Source: Desulfitobacterium dehalogenans ATCC 51507 (lineage in GTDB: Bacteria > Bacillota > Desulfitobacteriia > Desulfitobacteriales > Desulfitobacteriaceae). Taken from it: a stretch of DNA of 64,000 nt. The notes under the pieces were generated by a model that worked only from the letters and a program-made list of their open reading frames with translations, did no database searches and had not been told where the DNA came from. A program made the translations under genes and the position numbers. The first letter of the stretch is position 1, and each line of letters begins with the position of its first letter. The stretch spans positions 2,542,001-2,606,000 of the forward strand of contig NC_018017.1 of assembly GCF_000243155.2 (NCBI RefSeq), in the 5' to 3' direction. Below, piece by piece: positions 25,235-33,302 of this stretch.

Positions 25235-25522
25235 TCAGGCACGTTTTGCAATATATTCGTCCAAACCGGTTACAGGAACTTCAATCGTAATTGCATTATT
25301 GCCGCGGAATTTACAAGCAAATTCACAGGCCAGACATTCCGTACCAAGACGAAGAACTTCTTCCTCAGTACGATGAGCTACTGAAGCTTTGCCTTGATCG
25401 TCTATTCCAAGCAACCCTCTCGCATACTTTTTGCAGGCGTCTGCACATGCTTTTGTTTGGCATGTATCACACTTGCTGGTATCGATTGTGATTTTGCAAC
25501 TTTTTTCAGCGAATTCCAGCAC
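25235..25522 (-). CDS. Ferredoxin-like cysteine-rich protein, 95 aa
   Basis: 95 residues, GTG start at 25522. Eight cysteines, seven of them in two groups: C-x2-C-x4-C-x3-C at 18, 21, 26, 30 and C-x2-C-x3-C at 63, 66, 70, with one more at 9. That is the pattern of a two-cluster ferredoxin, though it is not the classic 2[4Fe-4S] spacing. It sits exactly between the two CoA-ligase subunit genes (10 bp after the first), so it should be made in equal amounts and may be a subunit. No CoA ligase is known to me to need such a protein. Function unknown. Confidence 0.75.
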   Translation of the reverse strand: MLEFAEKSCKITIDTSKCDTCQTKACADACKKYARGLLGIDDQGKASVAHRTEEEVLRLGTECLACEFACKFRGNNAITIEVPVTGLDEYIAKRA

Positions 25523-25531
25523 GTTATTTCC

Positions 25532-26809
25532 CTACTTTCCTTGAGCTTCTTTCTCAGCCCGATAGTCTTTGCTCAGGGCTAAGAGTCTTTCACCAATGAA
25601 CTTCGTATCGGTTACATATTCTTTTCCATAAATCTCAATTCTTTTTCCCGGTCCGTCACTGGTCATAAGATCAGCCAGGCCCGTTCTAAGAATTTCCAGA
25701 GATTCATCTTCCCGGTTACCACAAAGCAGGAGAACACAAGGCAGTCCTGGTTTTTGGGTCGGAAGGATTTCACGAAGAACTTTGACTATGGCATGAGCAT
25801 GATGCCATTGTTCTTGGTTGGCCATCATGAAGCCCCCAAGGAGATATCCGTCAATATTGGGTTGAGAAAGTACCGATTTGGCTACACGATAGATTTTGGA
25901 GGCTACAGGGTTACCACTGGTGTCAGCATAGTTGGCCGGCTTCAGACCCACTTGATTGAGGGCGTCCAAGCCCATCATGGCAGAACCGCCGCCGATGGGA
26001 TGATAGCCAATGTATCCGGGGCTGACTTCATCATATCCCATATTCATTAGGAAGCCGGTACCACGGGCATCCGTTTCTTCAATGCTCCAACCGATGTAGT
26101 CCAACTCAGTGGGCTCACCAGGCAGATCGCGGGCAATGTCAAAACCGAACTCTGGATGACGACCTACTGAACTGTTGTCGATTTCCATCTTACAGTCAGC
26201 ACAGATGAGGTTTCCATTCCCTGTCATAACGAAGGGGTTAATCTCAAGCGTCATGCAATCGTATTTCTTATAAGTTTGAGAAAGTTTCGTCAAAAATTTA
26301 GCAAACTTTGTTAATTCTTCCGGAGCAACTCCTGCTTTAGCAGCCAAGTCCACTGCATCATAAGTCTGAAGTCCATTGATCGGGTCCACATTGATCTTCA
26401 GCAATTGCTCTTCCGGAACACTTTCGATATCCATACCGCCTTCAAGACTAAACATAAGCATTGGCGAGCGGGCTTCTCTTGCTCCGTTAACAACAAAAGA
26501 GCAATAGAATTCTTTTTTGATATCCAGCTTTTCTTCCACAAGAACTGTGCGCACCGGTAGACCTTTAACTGTTTTGGAGAGAATTTCAGCAGCAGCTGCT
26601 GCTGCTTCATCAGGAGTGTTAACCAGTTTAACAATTCCTGCTTTACCACGACCACCCGCTTGTACTTGACCTTTTACTGCAACAGGCCCGCCAATCCATT
26701 CAGCAATTTCTTTTGCTTCCTCGGGGGTCGATGCCGGACGACCCTTGGGTACCGGCATTCCTGCTTTTGCAAGCCATTCTTTACCTTGATACTCTAGAAA
26801 TCTTGCCAT
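25532..26809 (-). CDS. Malate-CoA ligase beta-type subunit (SucC-like)
   Basis: 425 residues, about 35 longer than E. coli SucC. ATP-grasp domain at the start (FLEYQGKEWLAKAGMPVPKG; VKGQVQAGGRGKAG) and EEKLDIKKEFYCSFVV, then the MTLEINPFVMTGNG metal site, the DCKMEIDNS block and a CoA-ligase domain (GGGSAMMGLDALNQVG). ATG 26809 after AAGGGA. The first gene of the operon. With the SucD-like partner it forms the ligase. Distinguishing malate from succinate is not possible from the sequence by eye; the assignment rests on the lyase and malic enzyme genes downstream. Confidence 0.85.
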   Translation of the reverse strand: MARFLEYQGKEWLAKAGMPVPKGRPASTPEEAKEIAEWIGGPVAVKGQVQAGGRGKAGIVKLVNTPDEAAAAAAEILSKTVKGLPVRTVLVEEKLDIKKEFYCSFVVNGAREARSPMLMFSLEGGMDIESVPEEQLLKINVDPINGLQTYDAVDLAAKAGVAPEELTKFAKFLTKLSQTYKKYDCMTLEINPFVMTGNGNLICADCKMEIDNSSVGRHPEFGFDIARDLPGEPTELDYIGWSIEETDARGTGFLMNMGYDEVSPGYIGYHPIGGGSAMMGLDALNQVGLKPANYADTSGNPVASKIYRVAKSVLSQPNIDGYLLGGFMMANQEQWHHAHAIVKVLREILPTQKPGLPCVLLLCGNREDESLEILRTGLADLMTSDGPGKRIEIYGKEYVTDTKFIGERLLALSKDYRAEKEAQGK

Positions 26810-26932
26810 GCATAAATCCCTTCCATACTGTTTTTTCTGTACCAGAGACGTTCTTAGCGTGATTAAAGAAGTCCCTCACCCCTTCCCTTGACTCTACTTC
26901 AAATCAATGATTTTCGTTTGAGCACCATGGAT

Positions 26933-27001
26933 AGGATTAGGTATACAAAGGTTTGAGTTTTACATATTGAAACACAGTTTCATTTTCCTTTGTATAATCC
27001 T
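26933..27001 (-). promoter_or_regulatory. Large inverted repeat in the leader of the malyl-CoA operon
   Basis: Arms AGGATTaggTATACAAAGG and CCTTTGTATAATCCT (one arm has three extra bases) at 26933-26951 and 26987-27001, enclosing GAAAC-ACA-GTTTC. The right arm begins next to the -10 box at 27002, so it spans about +1 to +65. This could be an operator for a repressor or an RNA switch. Confidence 0.6.
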
Positions 27002-27030
27002 ATTATCTATGGAACAGACCCTTAAGTCAA
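27002..27030 (-). promoter_or_regulatory. Sigma-A promoter of the malyl-CoA operon
   Basis: On the minus strand TTGACT, 17 bases, GATAAT. The transcript leader to the ATG at 26809 is about 185 bases. Further upstream (27090-27150) are palindromes GTTTTA-G-TAAAAC and GTTTTA...TAAAAC, possible activator sites. Confidence 0.8.
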
Positions 27031-27354
27031 CATTTTTGTGTATAAATTAGATAAGATAATCTATTAAGAATATTTCGACTTCCATTTTCATAGGGTATTT
27101 CGTGTTTCGTTTTAGTAAAACATCGTTTTACCATTTAAAACACTATGTATCTAATTCTATATTCGCAACAAAATTCCTGCAAAGAAATCAAAAAATTATT
27201 ATACCTCCTGAAGGTCAGACCGCTATAATATGAGAACATCTTTCCTCTTTTATTAGGATCTAAGAGTCAAGAGGATTCATCATCCCAAGTATCATATTGA
27301 ATGAATCAAGCTCATATAATTCTTCAGAGATTGTCTTATATTAGGAGGTTATGC

Positions 27355-28113
27355 ATGCGTCAAGTTCAATATGATTTGGAAGTTCTCTATGTCTATAAAC
27401 TTTATCATTTCTTTTCTTTACTTATCTTCTTTTGTCCGGCCAGTTTGATCTTGGGCTGGCGTTTTGGTCACATCATCGGGTTCTCAGCCTTCATCATTGG
27501 CTTTCTTATTTCCTATTTTTTAATGATGCACAAAAAAAGTTTCCCCACTCCAGATAAAAAGACCATTGCTCAAAAAATGGCAAAGGAAATCACTCAGGAT
27601 TCTACACCCCTAGCAATTTCCCATTTTTCTAGTCAACTTTATTTCTATTTCAATGAGGCAAGGCAAGCCATTGTCTTATTAGAGAAGTATCAAAACACTC
27701 ATGATCCTCTTGTGTGCGCAACCCTTGCCGACATTCTCTTGCGTGAGGGCCGTCCCAAGCATGCCTTAAGGATAATCCACGACAACCCTCACTATACTTC
27801 AGATCCTCTTTTGCTTTGTGTACTGGGTCATGTCCTACGGCAAATGAATAAGTGGGATGCCGCCATCAAGATTTATGAACTGAGTCTGGCCCTGGCCCGA
27901 AAGTCTGGATTTCCTTTTAATGGGGCCAATCGTTTCACTCAGTTTCTGCTTACCTTAAGTTATACAGCCACGCTTCATCATTCCCTTGGAGATTGTTATG
28001 CCGTTTTGAAGGAGTATCCTCAAGCGAAAAAACACTACTTATTGGGGAATATTCGTATCTTTGATATTTCTCTTTGGAGAACTATCAAGGTCCCTACTAC
28101 TCATCCAGCATAA
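27355..28113 (+). CDS. Two-TM protein with TPR-like domain
   Basis: 252 residues from the ATG at 27355, five bases after AGGAGGT; an earlier in-frame ATG at 27301 lacks a site. Two membrane helices lie near residues 20-40 and 45-62 (short loop). From residue 80 on, helical TPR-like repeats (SQLYFYFNEARQAIVLLEKY; ADILLREGRPKHALRII; LGHVLRQMNKWDAAIKIYELSL; LGDCYAVLKEYPQAKKHYLLG). The TPR part faces the cytoplasm by the positive-inside rule. A -10-like TATAAT stands at 27224. Divergent from the malyl-CoA operon. Function unknown. Confidence 0.75.
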   Translation: MRQVQYDLEVLYVYKLYHFFSLLIFFCPASLILGWRFGHIIGFSAFIIGFLISYFLMMHKKSFPTPDKKTIAQKMAKEITQDSTPLAISHFSSQLYFYFNEARQAIVLLEKYQNTHDPLVCATLADILLREGRPKHALRIIHDNPHYTSDPLLLCVLGHVLRQMNKWDAAIKIYELSLALARKSGFPFNGANRFTQFLLTLSYTATLHHSLGDCYAVLKEYPQAKKHYLLGNIRIFDISLWRTIKVPTTHPA

Positions 28114-28295
28114 ATTTACACAAAAACACTATTTTTCATCATTCTTTATCTAATTAAACGGCTTGGCTTCTCCTAATTACAACACTTTTCACGGAAGGGA
28201 TTTTTTATAATAGAGACAAGTTGAGGATAGTACAGATTTCTCTAAAATATTTTCCTTTTGTCTATAGAATAAGTATTAGGAAGGTGAAATTGGTT

Positions 28296-28514
28296 ATGTT
28301 GTCATCTCATGAAGATGCCTTAGAATTTATTCGTGAATTCGAATCTTCTTGTCGTGAAGTTTTGATTGCTCAGGGTACAAGTGAACATGATTTGGCCAAT
28401 GCTTACCTTGAGTTACAGTGGAAATTTCTGCGCATGATACTTGACGACGGAGGAATCTTGTCACACCGCTCGAACCGAGGGATTTGCTTCAACAAATCCT
28501 CTTCTATTGCCTGA
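28296..28514 (+). CDS. Unknown small protein, 72 aa
   Basis: 72 residues from ATG 28296 (GGAAGG 11 bases ahead; TTG at 28290 is an alternative). Mixed charge, one predicted helical region (HEDALEFIREFESSCREVL; HDLANAYLELQWKFLRMILDD). No signal or membrane helix. A TATAAT sits at 28206. The stop is one base from the convergent GNAT gene. No family recognised. Confidence 0.55.
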   Translation: MLSSHEDALEFIREFESSCREVLIAQGTSEHDLANAYLELQWKFLRMILDDGGILSHRSNRGICFNKSSSIA

Positions 28515-28515
28515 T

Positions 28516-28968
28516 TTATAACTTCAGCATCAAAGCATTTTCATCACAATTAGGGAATTTTACACAATGAATGCACTCTTTCCATACTTTATGGGGCATA
28601 TCTTCTTTATTTATCATGGTAAAACCGCAACGTTCAAAAAAACCGGGTTGATAGGTTAGAGTAAAGACTCTTGGGCACAGGATGGTTCGTGCATCATCCA
28701 ATAGGGCATTAACAAGACTTCTGCCTACTCCTCTACCCTGATAGTCTTCTAACACGGCGAGAGCCCGTATCTCAGCCAGATCATCCCAGATAATGTGCAG
28801 GGCTCCTGTGCCAATAATCTTATCCTGTTCTTCGACGACTAAGAACTCTCTGAGACATTCATAGAGTGAGTTCCGGGACCGGGGAAGCATCAAGCCCTGA
28901 TCAGCAAAGTGATTGATCAGTGACATCATAGCTTCTACATCCATTAAATTTGCTCTTCGTAAATTCAT
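28516..28968 (-). CDS. GNAT acetyltransferase, short ArgA-like
   Basis: 150 residues. GNAT core: acetyl-CoA loop YQGRGVGRSLVNALLDDA (motif A Q-x2-G-x-G/A) near residues 79-96 and the preceding IIGTGALHIIWDDLAEIRALAV. The C-terminus PHKVWKECIHCVKFPNCDENAL fits the short N-acetylglutamate synthase group in bacteria that carry a C-x2-C...C signature. So it could make N-acetylglutamate for arginine synthesis. This is inferred from the C-terminal motif; no arg gene lies nearby. Confidence 0.85.
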   Translation of the reverse strand: MNLRRANLMDVEAMMSLINHFADQGLMLPRSRNSLYECLREFLVVEEQDKIIGTGALHIIWDDLAEIRALAVLEDYQGRGVGRSLVNALLDDARTILCPRVFTLTYQPGFFERCGFTMINKEDMPHKVWKECIHCVKFPNCDENALMLKL

Positions 28969-29101
28969 ATCTTTCCCTCCATTTATTTGTATAATTATAC
29001 GATATATTTAATATTTATTACAGAGTTTTTTTAATGTTTGTTTTCAGGTCCATTTACCCATAAGTAACGGAAATTATCCCAGATAGCTTTGGGATATGAA
29101 C

Positions 29102-29149
29102 AGTGCAGAACCCCTATGTTGATTGGAACACAGGGGTTCTGCACTCTTT
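29102..29149 (-). terminator. Hairpin after the 29163-30398 gene
   Basis: A 13-bp perfect stem AGTGCAGAACCCC / GGGGTTCTGCACT with an 18-base loop. On the plus strand CTTTTGTTT follows; on the minus strand, the direction of the neighbouring gene, no U-run follows. Confidence 0.5.
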
Positions 29150-29162
29150 TGTTTCGGCTAAA

Positions 29163-30398
29163 TTAAGAGTATTCATCCATGATTCTCTCTCGGTAGGGAG
29201 AGCTCCGGCAAACCAACTCATTCAGTCCTTCCTCTTGCCAGTTACTTGGCAAAATCCAGACCTGATATCTTTCTGGATATTTCAGCCAAGAAAGCCAAAG
29301 TCTCAGTTCTTCTTCAAAGTCCTTCAAGGTAAGCCAATGAATCCGCATATCCCATGAAGTGTTGGGTTTTGTTTTGTCAGGATGGAGTAAGGTGCTCTTT
29401 TCCAAAACACTGGACAGAAGAATGGCTTGACTGGCTTGTGTCAATGGTTTATCCAGGATCGGGCAGATGACACTGATTTGACCATTTCCTTCGAAATAAT
29501 GCCATTGACCCAGATCCGATATCCAGGATTCACTTCGATCCTTAGGCAACCACGGCCAATCTTTGGGTGCCCCCCATAAAGAAGAAAGTACTCCACCGCC
29601 TTGATAAAGCCATGAAGACAGTTGATCTTTCGGCTTGAGTTGTCCCTTTCGCTCCTTCTCTTCTATATCCTCCAGAATTTGCAGGATAGCTGCACAGAAT
29701 TCGTTATTCAACTCCCCTGAAGCATCTACCCAGCCTTGACGCAGAAGGGACTGAGCCTTTTCTCCATTTTTCAGCCCTTTAACTTTTGTCGTAAATTCAA
29801 ATTTTTTACCTTTTCGTTTTATCTCAGCAATCTCTATATTTCCCCACATATAGGAAATGCTTTGAGGTTTTAATTCGCATCGTACCCCTCGATCGGCAAG
29901 CTTGTCAAAAAAACTTTTGACTACAAAGAGCTGATGCTGGGCTACCGGGTTTAATTCTTGCCTCCATTTCAGCCAGTTGGGCCTGCGTTCCCCCACTGAA
30001 ATTCGCTTCTGAGCGCCTGACGGCGCCTCAGGTATTAAATAGAGGCTGGGGGATAAACGTTCTCTCCAATACACCGCTTTGGCATTGATGAGACCTCCTA
30101 TTTTCGATAAAGCATGCAATAAAAAGGGTGAAAAATCAGGCGCAACAAAATATATAACCGTTCGTGCCCCATTGCTCAAACGGTTCGCCCAAAGCATGCC
30201 GGCTAATAAAAATTCCTCTTCTTTCAGCAGGGTTTGGCTTACCACGATGCCAACACGCAATGCAGTCTCTCCACCAAAGAAATAATTATACTGCTGGGGA
30301 AGGCGCAAATCTTTTCTTTTTTCGACAGGACACTCCTGCCAGTTTTGGGCAATAAAAACATCCGGATGCTGCTCCCAGATTTCAAGCCAATTATTCAC
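29163..30398 (-). CDS. Unknown soluble protein, 411 aa
   Basis: Not recognised. 411 residues, no signal or membrane helix, many tryptophans (GTLxxW-like pieces such as LGQWHYFEGNGQISVICPIL and HWLTLKDFEEELRLWLSWLKY). The N-terminal part has a Rossmann-like strand pattern (ALRVGIVVSQTLL; GARTVIYFVAPDFSPFL). The C-terminal third is acidic-aromatic. It could be a nucleic-acid or protein-binding factor, but nothing specific supports that. Followed by a 13-bp hairpin. The P1 peptidase gene lies 65 bp upstream. Confidence 0.65.
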   Translation of the reverse strand: MNNWLEIWEQHPDVFIAQNWQECPVEKRKDLRLPQQYNYFFGGETALRVGIVVSQTLLKEEEFLLAGMLWANRLSNGARTVIYFVAPDFSPFLLHALSKIGGLINAKAVYWRERLSPSLYLIPEAPSGAQKRISVGERRPNWLKWRQELNPVAQHQLFVVKSFFDKLADRGVRCELKPQSISYMWGNIEIAEIKRKGKKFEFTTKVKGLKNGEKAQSLLRQGWVDASGELNNEFCAAILQILEDIEEKERKGQLKPKDQLSSWLYQGGGVLSSLWGAPKDWPWLPKDRSESWISDLGQWHYFEGNGQISVICPILDKPLTQASQAILLSSVLEKSTLLHPDKTKPNTSWDMRIHWLTLKDFEEELRLWLSWLKYPERYQVWILPSNWQEEGLNELVCRSSPYRERIMDEYS

Positions 30399-30463
30399 AA
30401 TGATCCTCCCTTAACTTTTGTCACACTACATATTTACGCTCAAACCGGGGATATCATGACATC

Positions 30464-31534
30464 TTAAGGAGAATTTAGTCCCATCCAGCATAATACCTCT
30501 TCAATCGGAAGAGCCTCGCGCACATGTCCATCCCGTCCTTCCATTGACGTAGCATAGAACATGGAATTCCAGATACTTTCAGCGGTTATTTCGACCACCG
30601 CTTTAAAAAAGGGATCCAACTCCCAGTCACTGATAGAATTCTTAAGTTCCAACCCATTGTTGTTAACCATTAAGCAAAATTCCCCGCTCCCCATCCGTGA
30701 TATCCCGCCTGTCCTGCCTAATCCCAACGGGGCCCTTGCCGCCAGCATATCCAATTGCCGGCGACTGAGAGGGGCGTTGGTCACACCCACTAAAATAAGG
30801 GAGCCCGGAACCTGGCAGAGAATCTCATCATGGTTCATCCTTTTCATCATTAAACCTACAGGAACTCCATTGATGAGCATATCCTCTAACTGTCCAAAAT
30901 TGGTCAAGGCCAACATACCCACCCTATATTCCTTATCGTTGACGGGGACCATACGTGAAGCACTTCCAATTCCTCCCTTCAATTGAAATAAGGACATTCC
31001 GACTCCCGCCCCGACACCCCCCTGGACTATCGGTCCCGTTGCCACACGGTTCAGGGCTAAAATACCATCCCAGGGCTTCACATGGCGGCCGCGGATATCA
31101 TTCAGATAGGAGTCATCGCATTCAAAAACCACTAAATTCGGGGTTCGGGCATCATGACCGATCTCCGGATTTTCTTGCAATAAATAAGTCAGCATCCCTT
31201 GGGCTGCATCATAGACACTCAAGGTATTGGTCAAGAGAATGGGAGAATTAAGCAGGCCGGTCTCTTGTATATAGGGTATACCCAGAGACTTTCCAAAGCC
31301 GTTGATGACATGAATTCCCGCCCAGCAGGGTTCACGGTAGATATTTCCCGGGTGAGGACGAATGGCTGTAATACCGGTACGGACAGGGCCCATACTAGGA
31401 ATGAGCGGCCCGTAACCTTTGATTAAGGAAACATGACCCACCAAAACACCGGGCACATCAGTGATATCGTTATGTAATCCAGGGAGGAGCTCCCCCATCC
31501 ATAAGCCGTAGGATCGGGCACTTCGCCGTTCCAT
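30464..31534 (-). CDS. P1-family (S58, DmpA-like) aminopeptidase
   Basis: 356 residues from ATG 31534 (GGGGTGG just ahead; a GTG further upstream is less likely). N-terminal-nucleophile hydrolase that cleaves itself before the catalytic serine, seen in the stretch GGIGSASR near residue 220, after VQGGVGAGVGMSLFQLKG. Also HNDITDVPGVLVGH and NTLSVYDAAQG, family blocks of DmpA/D-aminopeptidase. Hydrolyses N-terminal residues of short or beta-peptides. The TetR gene lies 80 bp upstream and may control it. Confidence 0.9.
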   Translation of the reverse strand: MERRSARSYGLWMGELLPGLHNDITDVPGVLVGHVSLIKGYGPLIPSMGPVRTGITAIRPHPGNIYREPCWAGIHVINGFGKSLGIPYIQETGLLNSPILLTNTLSVYDAAQGMLTYLLQENPEIGHDARTPNLVVFECDDSYLNDIRGRHVKPWDGILALNRVATGPIVQGGVGAGVGMSLFQLKGGIGSASRMVPVNDKEYRVGMLALTNFGQLEDMLINGVPVGLMMKRMNHDEILCQVPGSLILVGVTNAPLSRRQLDMLAARAPLGLGRTGGISRMGSGEFCLMVNNNGLELKNSISDWELDPFFKAVVEITAESIWNSMFYATSMEGRDGHVREALPIEEVLCWMGLNSP

Positions 31535-31614
31535 TTTTACCACCCCTTGACACTTTATGCACTTCAAGGGATAGATCAGAACAGACTTTTGCTCTCTGCC
31601 CCTTCATAATGATT

Positions 31615-32193
31615 CTAAGCCCTAAGCTTTCGTTCACTCAGTCCCTCAAAAAACAGATTAAGGACATCCTCCATCTCTTTCTCTAAGTTTCCTTCTCCTG
31701 TAACAAACCAATGCAGAAAATGCTGTAACACCATGCCCTCTAGGCTCTCTGCTAAAAAAACAGGATCATAGCGCTTGCTGATTTCACCAATGCGCTGACC
31801 ATGGCTTATAATACCTATAATTCCATAGTGTAATCCTTTATCCAGCTCGGCTTCTTCCCTATGTTTAACAGCTACCCAAGCCAGTTCCTTTTCCCTGGTC
31901 ATGAATTGGGACCAATTCTTGAGCACATGGTCCAAACGCTCCTGAAGGGAGTATCCAGCCTCCCTGCCTGAAGCTATCAACTCCTGATATTTACGTCGGG
32001 AGTATTCCAATACGACGGCTTCCTTGGATTGAAAATAATTATAAAAGGTGCCTTTACCTACATCCGCCAATTGGGTAATCTGCTCCACTGAGGTCTGTTC
32101 ATATCCTTGTTTGTGAAAAAGCTCCATTGCACACTTATAAAGTCGAGTATACGTCTCCAGTTTTTTTCTCTCCCGGCGAGATAACTCAGACAT
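31615..32193 (-). CDS. TetR-family transcription regulator
   Basis: 192 residues from ATG 32193 after AAAGGAGG. The N-terminal HTH (ETYTRLYKCAMELFHKQGYEQTSVEQITQLADVGKGTFYNYF type) is at residues 12-55, followed by helical ligand-binding domain. Target genes unknown. The P1 peptidase downstream in the same direction is one candidate. The HD gene is divergent 230 bp away. Confidence 0.92.
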   Translation of the reverse strand: MSELSRRERKKLETYTRLYKCAMELFHKQGYEQTSVEQITQLADVGKGTFYNYFQSKEAVVLEYSRRKYQELIASGREAGYSLQERLDHVLKNWSQFMTREKELAWVAVKHREEAELDKGLHYGIIGIISHGQRIGEISKRYDPVFLAESLEGMVLQHFLHWFVTGEGNLEKEMEDVLNLFFEGLSERKLRA

Positions 32194-32426
32194 AATCAAT
32201 CCTCCTTTGAACATTCCGCTATCCTATAATTCCTTATTCGCTTAATCCCATTATTTTCCTTCCTCGGAAGAGTTTGTCTGGAATTTTCTTCTATATTGTA
32301 TCCAGGAAGATCTCACCGAGGTAAATGTACAATCACCGGAGTTCGTTGTAAAATAATATGAAAAGCTACTTTCCTGCGATTTCATTCATCTGCGCAGAAC
32401 AAATACTGATATTCCAGGGGGTTTCC

Positions 32427-32912
32427 ATGTTTTATCGTGTCCACCAATTTTGGCAAGCAATACATCCAATCATCCGGGAGGAAGAGTTGGAATGGGCCAT
32501 CACCCTCCTTCCTCCTCATTCTCTCCCATTATTTCAAGCCCAGCCTCTTCCGGAACAGCGTCATGCACTGGATGTGGCACTGGATTTATGGAACTCAGGG
32601 ATTCGGGATTCCCATCTCCTCATCGCAGCTCTTCTTCATGATTGCGGAAAGACAAGATATCCTCTCAAAGTGTGGGAGCGGATTGCTATTGTTTTGCTGC
32701 AAAAGGGGCCTCGCAAAATTTGGAACACCTTAATCTCCTCTCACTTCCCTATCTCTGCTCCCTTGCGGGCGGCTGAAGCCCATCCGGCTTGGGGGGCGGA
32801 AATGGCTTCAGAAATCGGTTTAGATCCTCACATCGTTGAACTCATCGGAGAGCATCATACTCCTCACAGTCAGGAAGGATACTTGCTTTACTTGGCGGAT
32901 AACCGGCATTAA
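32427..32912 (+). CDS. HD-domain protein
   Basis: 161 residues from ATG 32427, GGGGGT just ahead. HD metal-dependent phosphohydrolase fold: HALDVALDLW, HDCGKTRYP (the HD pair near 85), HPAWGAEMASEIGL, and GEHHTP, plus LYLADNRH. Of the small YedJ-like single HD group. Substrate unknown, perhaps a nucleotide. Convergent terminator with the next gene. Confidence 0.85.
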   Translation: MFYRVHQFWQAIHPIIREEELEWAITLLPPHSLPLFQAQPLPEQRHALDVALDLWNSGIRDSHLLIAALLHDCGKTRYPLKVWERIAIVLLQKGPRKIWNTLISSHFPISAPLRAAEAHPAWGAEMASEIGLDPHIVELIGEHHTPHSQEGYLLYLADNRH

Positions 32913-32937
32913 GGGTTAAGCATTAAAGTATAAATAT

Positions 32938-32972
32938 AAAGAGAAGGCTTCTTTCGTTTAAGCCTTCTCTTT
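32938..32972. terminator. Bidirectional terminator
   Basis: A 13-bp stem AAAGAGAAGGCTT / AAGCCTTCTCTTT, loop of nine, flanked by T/A-rich sequence. It overlaps the 3' end of the minus-strand coiled-coil gene. Confidence 0.75.
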
Positions 32973-33266
32973 ATATTCCTCAATTTTTTCCTGCAGCTTG
33001 ACTATTTCCCGATTCTTAGAAAAAATCCATTTGGCAAAACGGGTATTATCCCGTTGCAAACGGATATTTTCCTTTTCCAATTTATGAATAAGAGTTACCT
33101 TTTCCCGCTCTACCTTTTCCAGTAGATTCATAAGGACTCTGCGGCTAACCCTTAGATGCTCCACCCGCTGTTCCAATTCCTCGATTCGCCCTTTTGCAGC
33201 CCTGAGCTCTTCGCGAAGATTTTTAATTTCTTCATGAATCTCCAAGCCTCTGTCCCCCCTAGCCAT
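32958..33266 (-). CDS. Unknown coiled-coil protein, 102 aa
   Basis: 102 residues, almost wholly coiled coil: HEEIKNLREELRAAKGRIEEL and EKVEREKVTLIHKLEKENIRL. Start ATG at 33266 has no site; a TTG at 33245 with GGGGGG eight bases ahead is a likely alternative. It may be a small spore or cell-division-related protein, but nothing shows this. It follows the aminotransferase gene at 36 bp. Confidence 0.6.
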   Translation of the reverse strand: MARGDRGLEIHEEIKNLREELRAAKGRIEELEQRVEHLRVSRRVLMNLLEKVEREKVTLIHKLEKENIRLQRDNTRFAKWIFSKNREIVKLQEKIEEYKEKA

Positions 33267-33302
33267 AGTCTACATAGGTATTCTATGCCAAGGTTGAACT
33301 TT

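Noticed and set aside
24257-26809. Succinyl-CoA synthetase of the TCA cycle
   Set aside because: The fold is the same, but no TCA genes are adjacent and the lyase and malic enzyme genes point to malate. Kept only as an alternative.
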